64,000 nt of DNA from assembly GCF_018320785.1 (NCBI RefSeq), contig NC_054881.1, positions 17,236,275 through 17,300,274 of the forward strand, in the 5' to 3' direction. The notes under the pieces were generated by a model that was not told the DNA's origin, did no database searches, and worked only from the letters and a program-made list of their open reading frames with translations. Below, piece after piece: positions 11,770 through 43,600 of this stretch. The stretch's first letter is position 1. Each line of letters starts with the position of its first letter. The DNA is from Cheilinus undulatus. Taxonomy: Eukaryota > Chordata > Actinopteri > Labriformes > Labridae. The position numbers and the translations under genes are program-made.

Positions 11770-11960
11770 AAAAAATGAAAAAGAATCCTTGCTTGGCATT
11801 AGAAGCACTCCAGACCTGGAAACTGTTCTCTAAAAAGAGTCCGGCAGATCAGTTTCTTCTCTGCGACTGTTGTCAACAAAGCTGGAAGCAGAAGTCCTGC
11901 CCTTCTTGATTTCGATTAGTCAGTGGGAGAGAAGTGACGCTGCAAGCGCAGTCTAAAAGT
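11770..11960 (+). repeat. Dispersed repeat family R1, copy 1
   Basis: Aligns with the reverse complement of 49855-50045 over about 190 bp. Shared phrases in order are agaatcc, gacctggaaact, tcaacaaagctgg, agtcctgcccttctt and gattag/gattgg followed by gggagagaagtgac. The copies are diverged and non-coding, and the family is unnamed here. Confidence 0.65.
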
Positions 11961-13509
11961 CGCTTCCATTACACACTGTCAGGACACGCTGTTACAAACC
12001 CAAACATCCATTTTAAGATTGATACATGGCTGAGGAATCAGCAGGAAAAAAGCAAAATAAAAGGAGTATAAAAATAAACATATTAATGGCTTTCTATTGA
12101 CATAATACCCGTCCTAGCTTGTAAACCATTCAACAGTACCCTTCCCCTCTTTGTTGAGTCCTAGCTGGACTACAAGCTGTAGCCTTTCTATTAAAGTCAT
12201 GGACTTTCTATTCAATATTGACAGCACCAACAAAGAAAAGACGCATTTTAACCAAAATCTTTCTGTCAAGAATCAGAAAACGTAAATCTCCAAATTCCTT
12301 AAAGTTGCTGTACAGTTGTGTTTACACCCTCTCACGCTCACTGTGATCAAGCAGCAGCATTTTAAGGAGCACTAACCTCCTCCAATCACATTGCAGGGAT
12401 TGCAGCAGGATGGGCGGAGTCACTGACTGATGGGCCAATGGCCTAAAATGGTGGGTGAGAAAATCAGAGGCTGGATACATTGCCAACCAGTCTGAGATCC
12501 TGTGTAATGTCGTCATCAACGCCATCATGGTTGTTCTAGTAGCACCAGCATGAGGTTAACGGGGTTTCAGAAAGGGTTTTGCAGGGGCTCAGTGAATGGA
12601 ATGTAAGCAAGGGAGCCATATTCAGAAACAAAATAGTGCTAGCTTTGTTTTTTCTTTTAACTTTGATTTGATGTGGGCTGTTTATGCCGAGTGTTGGAGT
12701 TTGGACAAAGAATTTCTGCAAATCCATCGAATGTTGTTTTTTAATCAGAGATCCAAATCCCTTTATTTTTGGCTAATGCCTTGCACAGGTGAATACATCC
12801 ATTAACTGTGTCTGGCTTAATTTTAATGCTATTTCCAGCTACTTAAGGCTGTTCATTACCAACAGCAGCTGAATCAGACTTCCGAGTCAATGTCCATTTA
12901 TCAGCTGTGTAACACCTGATAATATATGTCTAGTATATCACAGTCTGAGTGTAGCAAGCAAGCTAAGGTGAGGCCAAATCTGGTTTACTACAGCACTTCA
13001 TGCTCAAAATATCTTACAAACAAATGGATTGAAAATAACTGGAACTATAATAATAATGTAGATCTTAAACAAAAAAAAATCTGATTTTACAATTTCGATC
13101 AATATAACAATAAAAAACTTTTAAATGTTTCCTTGAATGGAGGTTGATGATTGTTTTTGGGCATTTTTTTAGCTTTCAAGTAATGGCACACAATGTTCCC
13201 TTTCCTTATGGTCCAACATGACCTAATAAACAGAGCATTTTAATTTTTGTTTGGTTTACAATTATAAATATGTAAGTGTAAAGTCACACACTCTTGCATT
13301 TTTCTTTTTACTTATGTAGATGATGTGATTAAACTGCCAAAGTCAGATAAAACAAACATCAAACGTATTTGCAGAAACTTTTGCCAAACTTGTGTTCATT
13401 GTGAACGACACTCGTTCTGGAGAGACTGTGTGAGCTTAAATGTGTTTGTTTGAGTCTTCTGTTCACTGAAGAAGGCCTTGAGTCTGCGTTTGTGTGTCTT
13501 TGTGTGTTT
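11961..13509. other. FECH 3' flank and probable 3' UTR
   Basis: The 3' UTR of FECH lies leftward of 13510. A weak ATTAAA-type signal (tttaat on plus, 13238-13243) is the nearest candidate polyadenylation signal. 12330-12540 is repeat-like. No other gene is seen. Confidence 0.4.
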
Positions 13510-32916
<19,407 letters not shown>

Positions 32917-33110
32917 GGTATTTTCCTGCTTTTACTGCCGATAAAAGTCTTTGTTCCTGCTGAAATTGAGGACGACCAGTTGGGCTCAAAGCAGCTGGAT
33001 CCACGCGGCTTTCCCCCCGGTGAGTGACTCTCTCGCAAGTGAGATGTGACAGCCAGATTCCTTCAGCTACTGCCGGCTGGCCGCCAATATTCTGTCAAGT
33101 ACACCAACCA
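32917..33110 (-). promoter_or_regulatory. FECH promoter/5' UTR region
   Basis: GC- and CpG-richer block directly upstream of the FECH start, in an otherwise AT-rich region. It contains a CCAAT pentamer on the plus strand (33084-33088, inverted relative to the gene) next to gccgcc, and no obvious TATA box. The transcription start is not determinable from sequence alone. Confidence 0.5.
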
Positions 33111-35570
33111 CAATTTATAATTTCCGGTCTGGGGTTTCAAAATAAAATACTCTATAGCCACTGTTAAATGACTTACAATATTTTATTAATGGGGGTAAGC
33201 CCACTATTTCTGGTTTTATGTTATTACTGCGCATTACTAGATATTCTGATTTTTGTTGCAGTTTAACATTTATTGTTCCATTTGCCGTTTTTTCTACATT
33301 TATATCAAGAAATAAAAATATCAAATAAAGTTAAATAAAGATGTAAGACTTAAATAGAGAAAAAAGAGAAAAGATGAAGAAAACCTAGGAAAAAGGAAAA
33401 AAGGTATAGAAACTGAGACTTATCCTAAATAAAATTCAAAGCCTTTTATACAAAAATCTTGAATCTTTAAAATTTCAATATATGGACACATACATTTTAA
33501 ACAGAAAAGGTTAAGATTTCAAACATAAACACTAGAGTTTAAATTCTTTTGATGATTTTATATTCCTGGTTAAATGCAGCTCTAAACGTAAAAAAAAAAA
33601 ATAATAAATTAAATACATGTTCAAACTTCATTCCCCTTTATGTTACTGCCCCATGTTAGAACAACATGTTCCAATAAAACTCGCAAATAAATCAAAATAA
33701 AATAAAGTATGAAAATTAAAAGACAAACAAATAAAAAGAATATAAAGATAAACAAAAATAAATGAATTAAAATTGAAGAAACATCACAATCTAAACCTAC
33801 TCATAATCAGGCTATGATCTAAAATCTGCATTTTAAATTATTTAGAACAAATTTTAAAAAGTAAGGAGATTTTTTTTTTTTAACAAAGAGGGCTATGATT
33901 TAAAAAATAAGCAGTGTTCAATCTAATTTTATGTCTGTATCTGCAATCTTGACATTACTTCACTAAATTTGTGTCTATACCTTTATTTTTTTTTATACAT
34001 ACGTAAAATAACATAGTAGTGTAGGTTGTATTTGAAGAAAAATCTGTTTTTATTATTTCCTCACTTTTATTCTAAATCCGGTTTAGATCTTGCTTACAAA
34101 GACTAACTTGACATACAGCCCGTATGACGTCATATCTACGTTGTTGTTAATAATCCCGCCCCTACTCGTGCCGATCACGCTCACGTCACAGCTCCTCCCA
34201 CTATGAGCGTCTGTTTGTTTCTGGACAGATAAAAAACTAGGAGAGAAATAAGAAACTAACATGATACTTTTATAATTTACATCCAGGTAATCGGAGCAAC
34301 ACAAAGTTAATTGTTTTAATGCCTGTCTTTGCTATTCTGGCCATGTGCTATTTAAATTATCTCCCCGGATCCAAAGGGAAATGGTCCTCTTGTATTTTTG
34401 CAGAAATTTTGATGCAGAATGGTCAGTCTGCAAATATCGCTCAAATAACAATAGATAATAAAATCAGCATCTGTTTGGACATGCAGGGGCCTTTCTTACA
34501 ACATTTAAGCAGCAGCTTTTCTTCATCAGTCATTTGGTGTTTTCTGTTTTTAATCAATCTTAACAACTGGATGTGCAGACGGATTTTCTGCTGCTTTTAT
34601 TCCTTTCCAGTTGAACCAGTTTTTCCACTACTAAGATGAGATGCATTGTTTCCTCCTTCCTTCAAGAAATGTAGTAAGAGTGAGCCAAAGAGGCACCAGG
34701 AAGTGAATTTAAATAAACATAGTCACAAAACACCAATGGTGGGAATCCCTTAAATAGAAAACAATGTCCATCAACAAAATGTCATAAAAATGCCAACTTT
34801 CATATCAAAATGTATTCATGCTGATGACATTTTGGGTTGATTTAAACCAAACTGAATTCTTCCATTCCTATCAGACATTAATATGGATTTTTTAAAGAAT
34901 AATATCCAGTCCTAGTAAAGAGAGATCCTGTTACTTAATATTCAAGGAGATGGTGAGTTTGCTGCTCTTCATCACTTCAGACAGTTCACTTGGAGAGCCA
35001 TCCCACAGTTATATAGCAGCTGCAGACAAACAAAAGTCCACACTTGACTGCTGTTTTGGTCCCATCTTGAAAAGTCAGCTTAAATTGATAATCTACAGTA
35101 AATCACAAGTTTAAAGCTAGCTGTGCAATCTTATTTTGTTTGTTATTCAAAATGCTAAAAAGACTGCCATTATATTTTATTTGGTATTTTTATACCCCAT
35201 TTGTCCCTCAAATTATACTTGAAGTTTTTATGACAGCATATTACATTAACAATTGAGTTTATCTGTAGTGTCTTTTGATGTCATTATAATTAAATAAATC
35301 CTTAAAAATGAAATATCCCTTTTCTCATTTGCAAGAAATGCCATTTACTAACACTCACTTTTATTTATTATTTAAAAAAAAAAAACCTTTAGTTTTTATA
35401 AAATTGAATTAATATTCAAGGACTTTGATGGAAGCATCTTTTTTCTTTTTCTTTGCAATTCCGTACAAGAGTTAAATATATAGTGAGAAAAAAGCACGTT
35501 TTTCAAAGCACCAGTATTTAATGCATCAATGTTTGAGTATCAGAGCATCAATATAATAGTTAAGTTTAAC
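33111..35570. other. FECH-NARS1 intergenic, AT-rich
   Basis: Long A/T-rich stretch (33300-34060 especially) with no exon on either strand. 34080-34215 is a GC-richer island containing tcacgctcacgtcacagctc and could be a regulatory patch or repeat. Confidence 0.45.
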
Positions 35571-35574
35571 TATT

Positions 35575-35965
35575 TAAGTATCAATGCAGCAAAGCAAGCA
35601 AACCAGTTTTTGGTAGTTTCCAGCCAACGTTCCATAAATGTTTTTTGATGCAGCCTCTAAAACAGCCTGCCTTTTCAGCAGTAACCTTCCGTGGCTTACC
35701 CTCTTCATGGAGGGAGTAAATTATTGTCTTTTGGACATTTGTCAAGTCAGCAGTCTTCCCCACGGTTGTGGTTGTGCAAACTGAACCACAATGAGAGAAT
35801 GAAGGCTGAGCAAACCTGACATTTGGACGTTTCTACAATATACTAATAAATTGAGATAGTGGATTTTTTTATTTTTGTAAGCTGTAATCAAGATTAAGAC
35901 AAAAAAAAAGGTCAGCAAAAAATGAATTTCATGATACTGTCATTTTTTAGATGCACCTGTATATT
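35575..35965 (-). mobile_element. Tc1-like transposon 5' fragment (family 3)
   Basis: On the minus strand the element starts near 35962 with the known fish terminus tacaggtgcatctaaaaaat. It has an AT-rich leader (gtcttaatcttgattacagc) and then enters the transposase N-terminus: MGKTADLTNVQKTIIYSLHE (from 35763), the first helix of the paired-like DNA-binding domain, followed by EEGKPRKVTAEKAGC. The frame is lost soon after and everything downstream is missing. Confidence 0.85.
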
Positions 35966-37540
35966 TATCAGATATTGTACATAATGTATGTTTTATCATT
36001 ATAATTTTACAGTATGCTTTTTGCAATTTTGAGAAAGAATTTGAATTGTTTTCATCTTGCTAAATTCAAATGTCTCTTAAAAACTGTGCATTAGGTGTAG
36101 CACATAAGTAAATGAATACGGTAAGCCTTAAGAGGAAGTCAACAAAAACACAGAAAACATGAAAATTGAATAAAATCTAAAAACAGATGTTATGCTTTTA
36201 CCATTTAAAGACAAAGGTACTGCGGTCTAAAATAACTCAAACAAGTACAAAACCCCCACTCAATCACAGACAAACCCTCATACAACTCTCCATTTGATTC
36301 AGATTTTATTTAAGTGCAGTTGTACTGACTGGAGGCGGACTTTTACATGAAGAGGCAGAGCACATAAACATGATAACTACAGCACCAAAGACTGGATGAA
36401 TCATTCGATGGACAGTCAGCTCTCAAAGTTTGTTCTCCAGTGTCAGCTCTGTCTCTTTTGGGTAAGACGTCAAATGTTCCCAGATACACAGACAGAGCAA
36501 GAAAGCAGAGTGAAGGTCTCTGTGATTTGAAAGAAATGAAGGCTGTATTTAACTTAACTGAATCACTAATACAGTCAGAATGGCTGATATACAATAAAAA
36601 GAGAGTTTGTGTTTGTGTGTGGCAGCACTGCAGTTATGATCCTGATGTTCTTGACCTTTACTAGAGTTGGAGGTTTTTCCCATTAGACTTTTACACAGGA
36701 GCTGTAGGGCTTTGTTACAAAGATGAAAATTTGTATATACGTCACAAAATGTTGGTATGATTTCTAAAAAGTCACAGGACATTCATCCAAGAAGCAAGCC
36801 GTTGACTGAATTATCAAATAAGTTCTGCATGTTAAAGTTACAAGATCATTTTCTTTCAAAGCAAACAAATTGTAGAATTTATTATTCAAATTTTGAATTG
36901 CATTTATTTTGAAATGCAACTTGATTCTTTGACCTAATGTCAGTTTTCTGACAGTAGCAAGCAGTTAACACTGTGCAGCATTGCACGCTCACTGTTTACA
37001 TTGCATTTGTTAAATATTCCTCACTATTCCCCAAAGTTTTTGTTTCCCTTTCCACAAACTACTAAGCTACTACTTTTATTTTGAAGACAGAGAGTGAAAC
37101 TTTTATTGAGGAGCATTTGACAGTGGTGAGCGGGATCACCCTGCCTTCGTGTTCACCTAAGTTGGAGAATAACAACTGAAATACAAATATGGATTTTATT
37201 AATGCAACACTATCTCAATTTTGGAAAAAAAAACAAGCAGCATTTCTTGCAGCTTTCAAGTCCACATTTGCAAGATTTTTTTAATCAGACTTGTAGACAT
37301 CGTGTACAATCACAGGAAGCTACTTATAACTGCTGTTTCTTACTAATAAAGTGATAAGCCAAGAGCACGAGCAGAGGCAGAAAATGATCCTATTTAGGCT
37401 TTAAAGTTACAGGATAAACAAGGAAGGAGCTGTGACATTTGCAGGCGAGTTTTCTGGCGTCTGACATGATGAAGTTGAGCGTAACGATCGGAACGCTTCA
37501 GAAAATAAAACACCTAAAGTCAGAACACAGATTTCTTTGA
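35966..37540. other. Intergenic between FECH and NARS1, nothing coding
   Basis: AT-rich, no supported exon or repeat boundary. Short open frames at 36343-36782 show no recognisable domain. Confidence 0.45.
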
Positions 37541-37546
37541 TTTAAT
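37541..37546 (-). terminator. Candidate NARS1 poly(A) signal (ATTAAA)
   Basis: tttaat on plus reads ATTAAA on the gene strand, 117 bp beyond the NARS1 stop codon and before a T/G-rich stretch. No canonical AATAAA is closer. Confidence 0.5.
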
Positions 37547-37662
37547 AATGCAGAGACATATTTTACAGCCCACAGAGTGCTGCCACATGCCAGGTCCAGA
37601 TTTACTAAGAGTATGTGTATAAGAGGATGAGACAGTGTGTGTTATCATGTGTTTGTGTGTGT

Positions 37663-40600
37663 TCATGGCCGGCAGCGCTGGATGAATCGTGGGTACAGGC
37701 AGACGTCTCGGATGTGATGTCTGTTCAGCAGCCAGGTGAGGAAACGCTCCAAACCCAGACCATAACCGCCGTGAGGACATGTGCCGTATTTCCTCTGAAA
37801 CACAAACAAACAAAGGAGCCTGTTAATACAAACATGACATTAAATTCAGCAGCAAGATGTTAGATGCTTATCTTTAGCAAACGAGGTTTGTTTTTATAAG
37901 TGGACTATGATGAGGATATATTTGGCCAACACTTAATATCTGAATTTTTCTGCCATTAATGTGTTTTTGAGTGTTAAGGGACAGTATTTGGAAGGGTTGG
38001 TGGATATGCACTGCTTGTCTGCATTTGCTGGCTGTTAGAAAGTATGCAGGTTATGTGTGCTTCAACACTGGTTTCCCTCTGGCTAAGCCCACTGCTTCTT
38101 ACCAGTCAAATCAATAACATGAAACAAACACGCCATCAGTTTTCTGTTACCTGGTCAGTGTACCAGTAGTACGGGGTCGGGTCGATTCCCTCCCTCTTGT
38201 ATCCTTCCAGCAGCTCTTCTGAATCCCAGATACGCATCGAGCCTCCGACAATCTCCCCAACGTTTGGCATCAACACATCGACCTGCAGCACAAACACATC
38301 AGAGGAGGTGTTAGGACTGCTCTTTATGCATGCTTTTTTTGATTCAAAAAGGAACTATAAAATTATTCGTAGGGCTGACAGCATTCATGCATTAGCTGCG
38401 GTAAAAAAAAAAAAACATAATTACTGCATTAATGTTCTTTAATCGCAAGACACTTTGGTTTAGCTACTGTATCTCAGCATCTCCCTCCAGTTGCAGTGAT
38501 GCCAACCACTGCACTTTACTCAGTTCACTTTAAAAACTCACAATAAGCTCTGGATAAGTCAAAAGTCATCTGAAACGTTGCCTTTTTCTGTCCTCTCGTT
38601 TCCTTTTCAATCCATGGCAAGTTCCTTTTTCTGTGCTTACAGTCACCTCATGATTTTTGATCTATCTCAAGTTCCTTATTGTCTTTCAAAATAAAAGCAA
38701 ATCTGTTTCAAACCAAAAGAATTTCTCTCACTCTTTAAGCTCTCCAACAGCTTTATGACTATACTTATACTTAACAGTATACCACCATTTTCTTAAATGT
38801 AGGGTTATGACCTAATGAAGGATATGCTCTTAAGACGTAATGCTCATTAGTGTTAGCAAACTGCTTTTAAACAACAGTAAAGAAGAGGAAGAAGCAGGCA
38901 AAACAAAGCACATGAAGAAGTCAGCTACAGATGCACTAGCAGGTGAGAGATGAGATCCACCAGTTTTTCCTCTTGCTAAACTTCTCCATGCTTTGTTTCT
39001 AAAACAGGATTAAAAGGACTTGAGCGATGCTAATATGTTTTAAAGGCCATGAATGGATATACAGAAGTAGAGAACAGGTGCTACAGGTATGCATTTAGGC
39101 ACTCTGCTTTGACTCCATTACTACAGCCCATTCTGTGTTTACATGGGTCGTCCTGCGATCCTTCACTGATGAACATGAGTCATGATCTACCCTATTATAT
39201 GCTGACTGCTTCACAGCACACTTCAGAAATCATAAATATGATCCCTTAAAAAGGCTTCAAAATATGTGCATTTTATTTTTATCATTACTTTTTATTAATC
39301 TTATCATTCTACGGAGAAATTAGACTATTCACGTCTTTGTTGCTTTTATTTAACCTGGAATTCGGGACTTTGTTTATATTTTACCAATAAATCAAACCAT
39401 GACGAAGAAACCGAGGTACAAACCAAACTATGACCTCTGTGAACTGTTACACTCCTAATAAACAGGAGCCAATGTTCAGCAGTATCAAGGTTATGAGCAC
39501 TTTATACTGGTTGCATCAGTATATACAACTACTTTTTGGGTAAAAAAGTAGGCATTAAAAATATGTCATACACCAGTTTTATGGCATACATTTAAAATTA
39601 ACTGCACTGTATAAATGTGGATTTTGTCTGAGACTGAACACATTTAGACTTTTTATAATATACATGACTGACAAACCCAATCATTAGTTAATGGATATTT
39701 AAAACCCATGGCCCTTACATTAATTGAAAGAAATAAAGTGCTGCTGAATTATAATCTATGTTGCCCATGCATAGTTTGATGTATTTTTTTTCATTCCTTG
39801 GGATGTTATAAGCAGTTAATGTGTACCTTGATGCAGCATACACCCCAGTTTGTGTCTAAAGTTCACTTCGACTATGTTTACTAGGTTTCCTACCGACTCA
39901 GTGAGGCGTCTGTCGTCATCACAGCGCTGCATGTAGAACGATTTGATCTCAGCTGGGAAGCGACAGAGCAGGATGGTCTCGTTGATGGTGTCGGTCATCA
40001 GCCTCTCTGGAGCCTCAGGAATGTCCTGAGATTAAGACGGAAAACAAAACAGGAACGTTAATTACCAGCTCGCTTTTTAATGTCTGGGAAAAAAACAAAT
40101 TTAAATGATGTAAACCCTGAAAACAAAAATCACAAGAAAAAAACAGGAGCAGTGGTGAATGCAGCAAATGTAGGATGACTCTTAGGATCTGAAAATGAGT
40201 ATGACATGACTCTTTCTGCTTCAATGTTGACCACTTTTTCCCCTTTATTAGTTTCATGGGCATCCTTTAATGTCAGAAGTGCAGGACCTTAAGTTTTGCG
40301 AGTCAAGACAGTCTGTAGGATTGGATTTTTTTGGTCTGTAGCACAAATTTCTTTGTTGTATCTGGACAAACCATTTCAGATGTTGAAGTCAAACAGAGAA
40401 ACCTGCAAGTTGAGAGACCAACCATCATAAAATTCCTGTGCACTGCAAGCCAAAATGACTGGTCTTGTCAATGGAATCTGATGAATTTGAAGAGTGAAGT
40501 AGCTGCTGAAACCACCCAGAAGAAAAGATGTGTAAAAAATGTTCTGTGTTGGGTTGTCACCTCTCCAAACTCATAGTAGGTCCCATCTTCTTTCTTGTAG

Positions 40601-43600
40601 TCATGCTCTTTAAGCCATTCTATAGCTTCAGTGTAGTTCATCCTCTTGAATGGCCTCTTGGGAGGTTTGAAGTTCTGGAGAAATATTAAAAAACAACTTA
40701 TCAGGGCCGCTGAATAATATTTAAAATTAAATTAGACTTTTCAAACCCTTTTAAGACACAATTGAAGTAAAATTGAGATCATTTTTTTGCATAGCAATGA
40801 TGTTCTTGGGTTTCATTTGAAACTCAATGTCTTTGATTCTTAATGTTTAAAGTTTAAATTTATTTTTGTATCACAGGCAAGTATTAATTTTTTTTGTCCC
40901 TGTGATGCATTCCTTGTATTTTCAATGCCAAACCATATTTAGTGAGCTTGTAGTTCCTGGGCTCCTCTTTCAACTACCATGCCATAAATGCTATGAATTC
41001 ACATAAACTGTAAAATCCAAAAAAAAAGAGAGAACTTTTGTGAAAAAAATGAAGACCTTTTATGTCCATATATTTTACAGATCTAATTCAATCTTTTTCA
41101 GGATCTGCAGGAGGTTTATGGAAGAATAATTTCACATTCAACTGCTTAAGACAATCATCCATTGAAAGAAATCAAGTGTTTAAAGCAACAGAAAAGCTAC
41201 AAAATGTTTTCAAAAGCAAACTGATTTAAGAACCAACTTATTATTAATGGGGGTACAATATTGGACACATAACACTTTTTTTCACTTTAATCTGTTATAT
41301 TGACAAATTAAAAACGTACAGGGTTGATGTCATAGAGCAGCTGAGCAGCAGGGGATTTGAGGACTCGATCCACGACGTCACAAACCAGATCCTCCAGTCG
41401 ATTCAGCAGATCCTCGAAAGAAATGAAGGGACACTCGGCCTCAATGTGAGTGTATCTGAACAGACAAAATATAATTACATAAATAAGAGAAACCAGAATC
41501 AAGAGCTATTACAATGGCAGGTTTGTAATACAGAATGATTAATCACTAGCTGCATACACTTAAACATTTACATATGTAGCTCAACGTGTGCGCAAAAAGA
41601 CTAAGTTCATCTTTTAAAATCAGTGCATTAGTCGTACATCCAGGACCTTTATAAAGACAATAGCTTTGATATGCAAGACAGATGGATTGTTCAGATGTTA
41701 AATGTGCACCATAAGGTGAAGATGACCTCCTAAAAGACAAAAATCAAGGCTTCTCACTCAGAAAGATGTCTGCGGGTGCGGGACTGCTCAGCGCGGTACG
41801 ACTGGGCGATGCAGAAAGTGTCACCCAGTGCCGGTATGCAGGTTTCCAGGTAGAGTTGAGAGGACTGTGTCAGGTACGCCTGCTCGCCAAAGTAGTTGAG
41901 GTTAAACAATGTAGAGCCGCCTTCCACCTGAGTCTGCACCAGGGTGGGGGGAGTGATCTACAAACAAAATAGCAACAGTTAATATTTATATATTACCTCA
42001 AAATGCCACAGAAGCTTTCTGTCTGAATGTTTTCTTATTTTCCTCTTTGTCATAAATACATAGCTTTGAGGTTATCTGACATTATAAAGTGATGACTTTG
42101 GTTGTTTCAGTCAGTGTGTTTCACCTCGTAGTATCCTCGGCTGAAGAAGTGGTCCCTGAAGCACTGTGTGACGGTGGATCGGACTCGGAGGATCTTGGAC
42201 ACGTTCTCTCCTCTGATCAGCATGTGTCGGTTGTTCAGCTGGACATCTACGTCAGACTCCTCGTTCAGTAGGTTGTCAGCGCCACCTGCAGGGGCTAAGC
42301 CAACCAGCTCCCAGAAGTCACAGTGAAGCTCGTGGCCACCTGGTGCCTGGAAGAGGAAGACAGGAAGTTGCTGGAGACCTATGATCATATTTTGAAACCA
42401 CATCCATCCTTCAGTGCCACGGTTATCATCTTCGGTACAATGTTATAATTTCACATTATTTTGCTGTTGTAGAATTTATGGATATCCAGGAAACATGCCT
42501 GTCAAGGTACCAATTCAACATTCACAATTCAAGCATTGCCAACATTTCTTTGCCTATATAAATAAAACAAGAAAAAATATAAATGTAAATCAACTACAAC
42601 TAAATCACCTTGTGCAACAAGAAACTGACACTATGGTGTACAGAGCAACTGGTATCTACGGGGACTTGTAGCCAACAGTATTTTTGCTCATGCAGGTGAA
42701 AGTCTCTATAAAAATTAAGCTGAATTATCTGTTCTCTTATCTCTTCAAACAAACTTAACTGGTGGTTAAAATAAGAACAAATACAATAAATAATTTAAAA
42801 TGATCATAGTGCAGAAATTAATTTAGATTTAAACATTCAGATATCAGGAAATATGATCCGGTGTGCATGTTTTAAAAGTGCTATTATTGAGTTGTTAGAT
42901 TTCCTGCGTAACTTGATTTATCAGAGTAGCCTGTTCCCTTGTGCACGTTAAAGTGCAGGAGTGTAATGTTGTGCAGCAGGTGTGTCTACCTGTTTCCCCT
43001 CAGGAACTGGAGTGACGGTGCCATACAGGGCGACGGTGCTCTCTGTGGACAACACCAAGCCGTTGTAGCACTGACACTAAAAACAGGAACAACAAAACAA
43101 GTCAGTGTTTGTATCAGAGATACAGTGAAGCTCTAGATTTACATCAGCACATTTGAGCTTTAAAATGACTTATAAATTTTGCTACCCCAAATCAGGATTT
43201 CCCTTCTCACAAGATCAGTTTGACCAAACACTTTTGTTTAGATAAGAAGATCCTTTACATTTCCAAACAAGTGTGAAGAGACTCAGACTAAAATTCGGTT
43301 TCTATTCACAACACAGAGTGAGAAACATCCTTTAATCAAATAAAATTGTATGTTTGACTTAATTTTTGTTTCCATATTAACTTCTGCCCAAACAAAATAT
43401 ATCTGTAGTCTGAAATAATGTCATCTCTTTACTTTAATCAGCTATTTGGCTGAAATTCTCTCTTTTTTTAACCTTCTGAGACCTATGCTGTTCTTTAACC
43501 ATTGTGTCTCGCCTGGACTATTTGTCTTTAACAGCTTTGTAAAGCATCAACCCTGTGGTGCAAAGTCAAGCTTTAATATCCTTTTTCAGGACAACCTGGG

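Noticed and set aside
33018-33027. Plus-strand donor-like CGGTGAGTGA in the FECH promoter, suggesting a divergent transcript
   Set aside because: A single splice-like motif with no acceptor, exon or conservation evidence.
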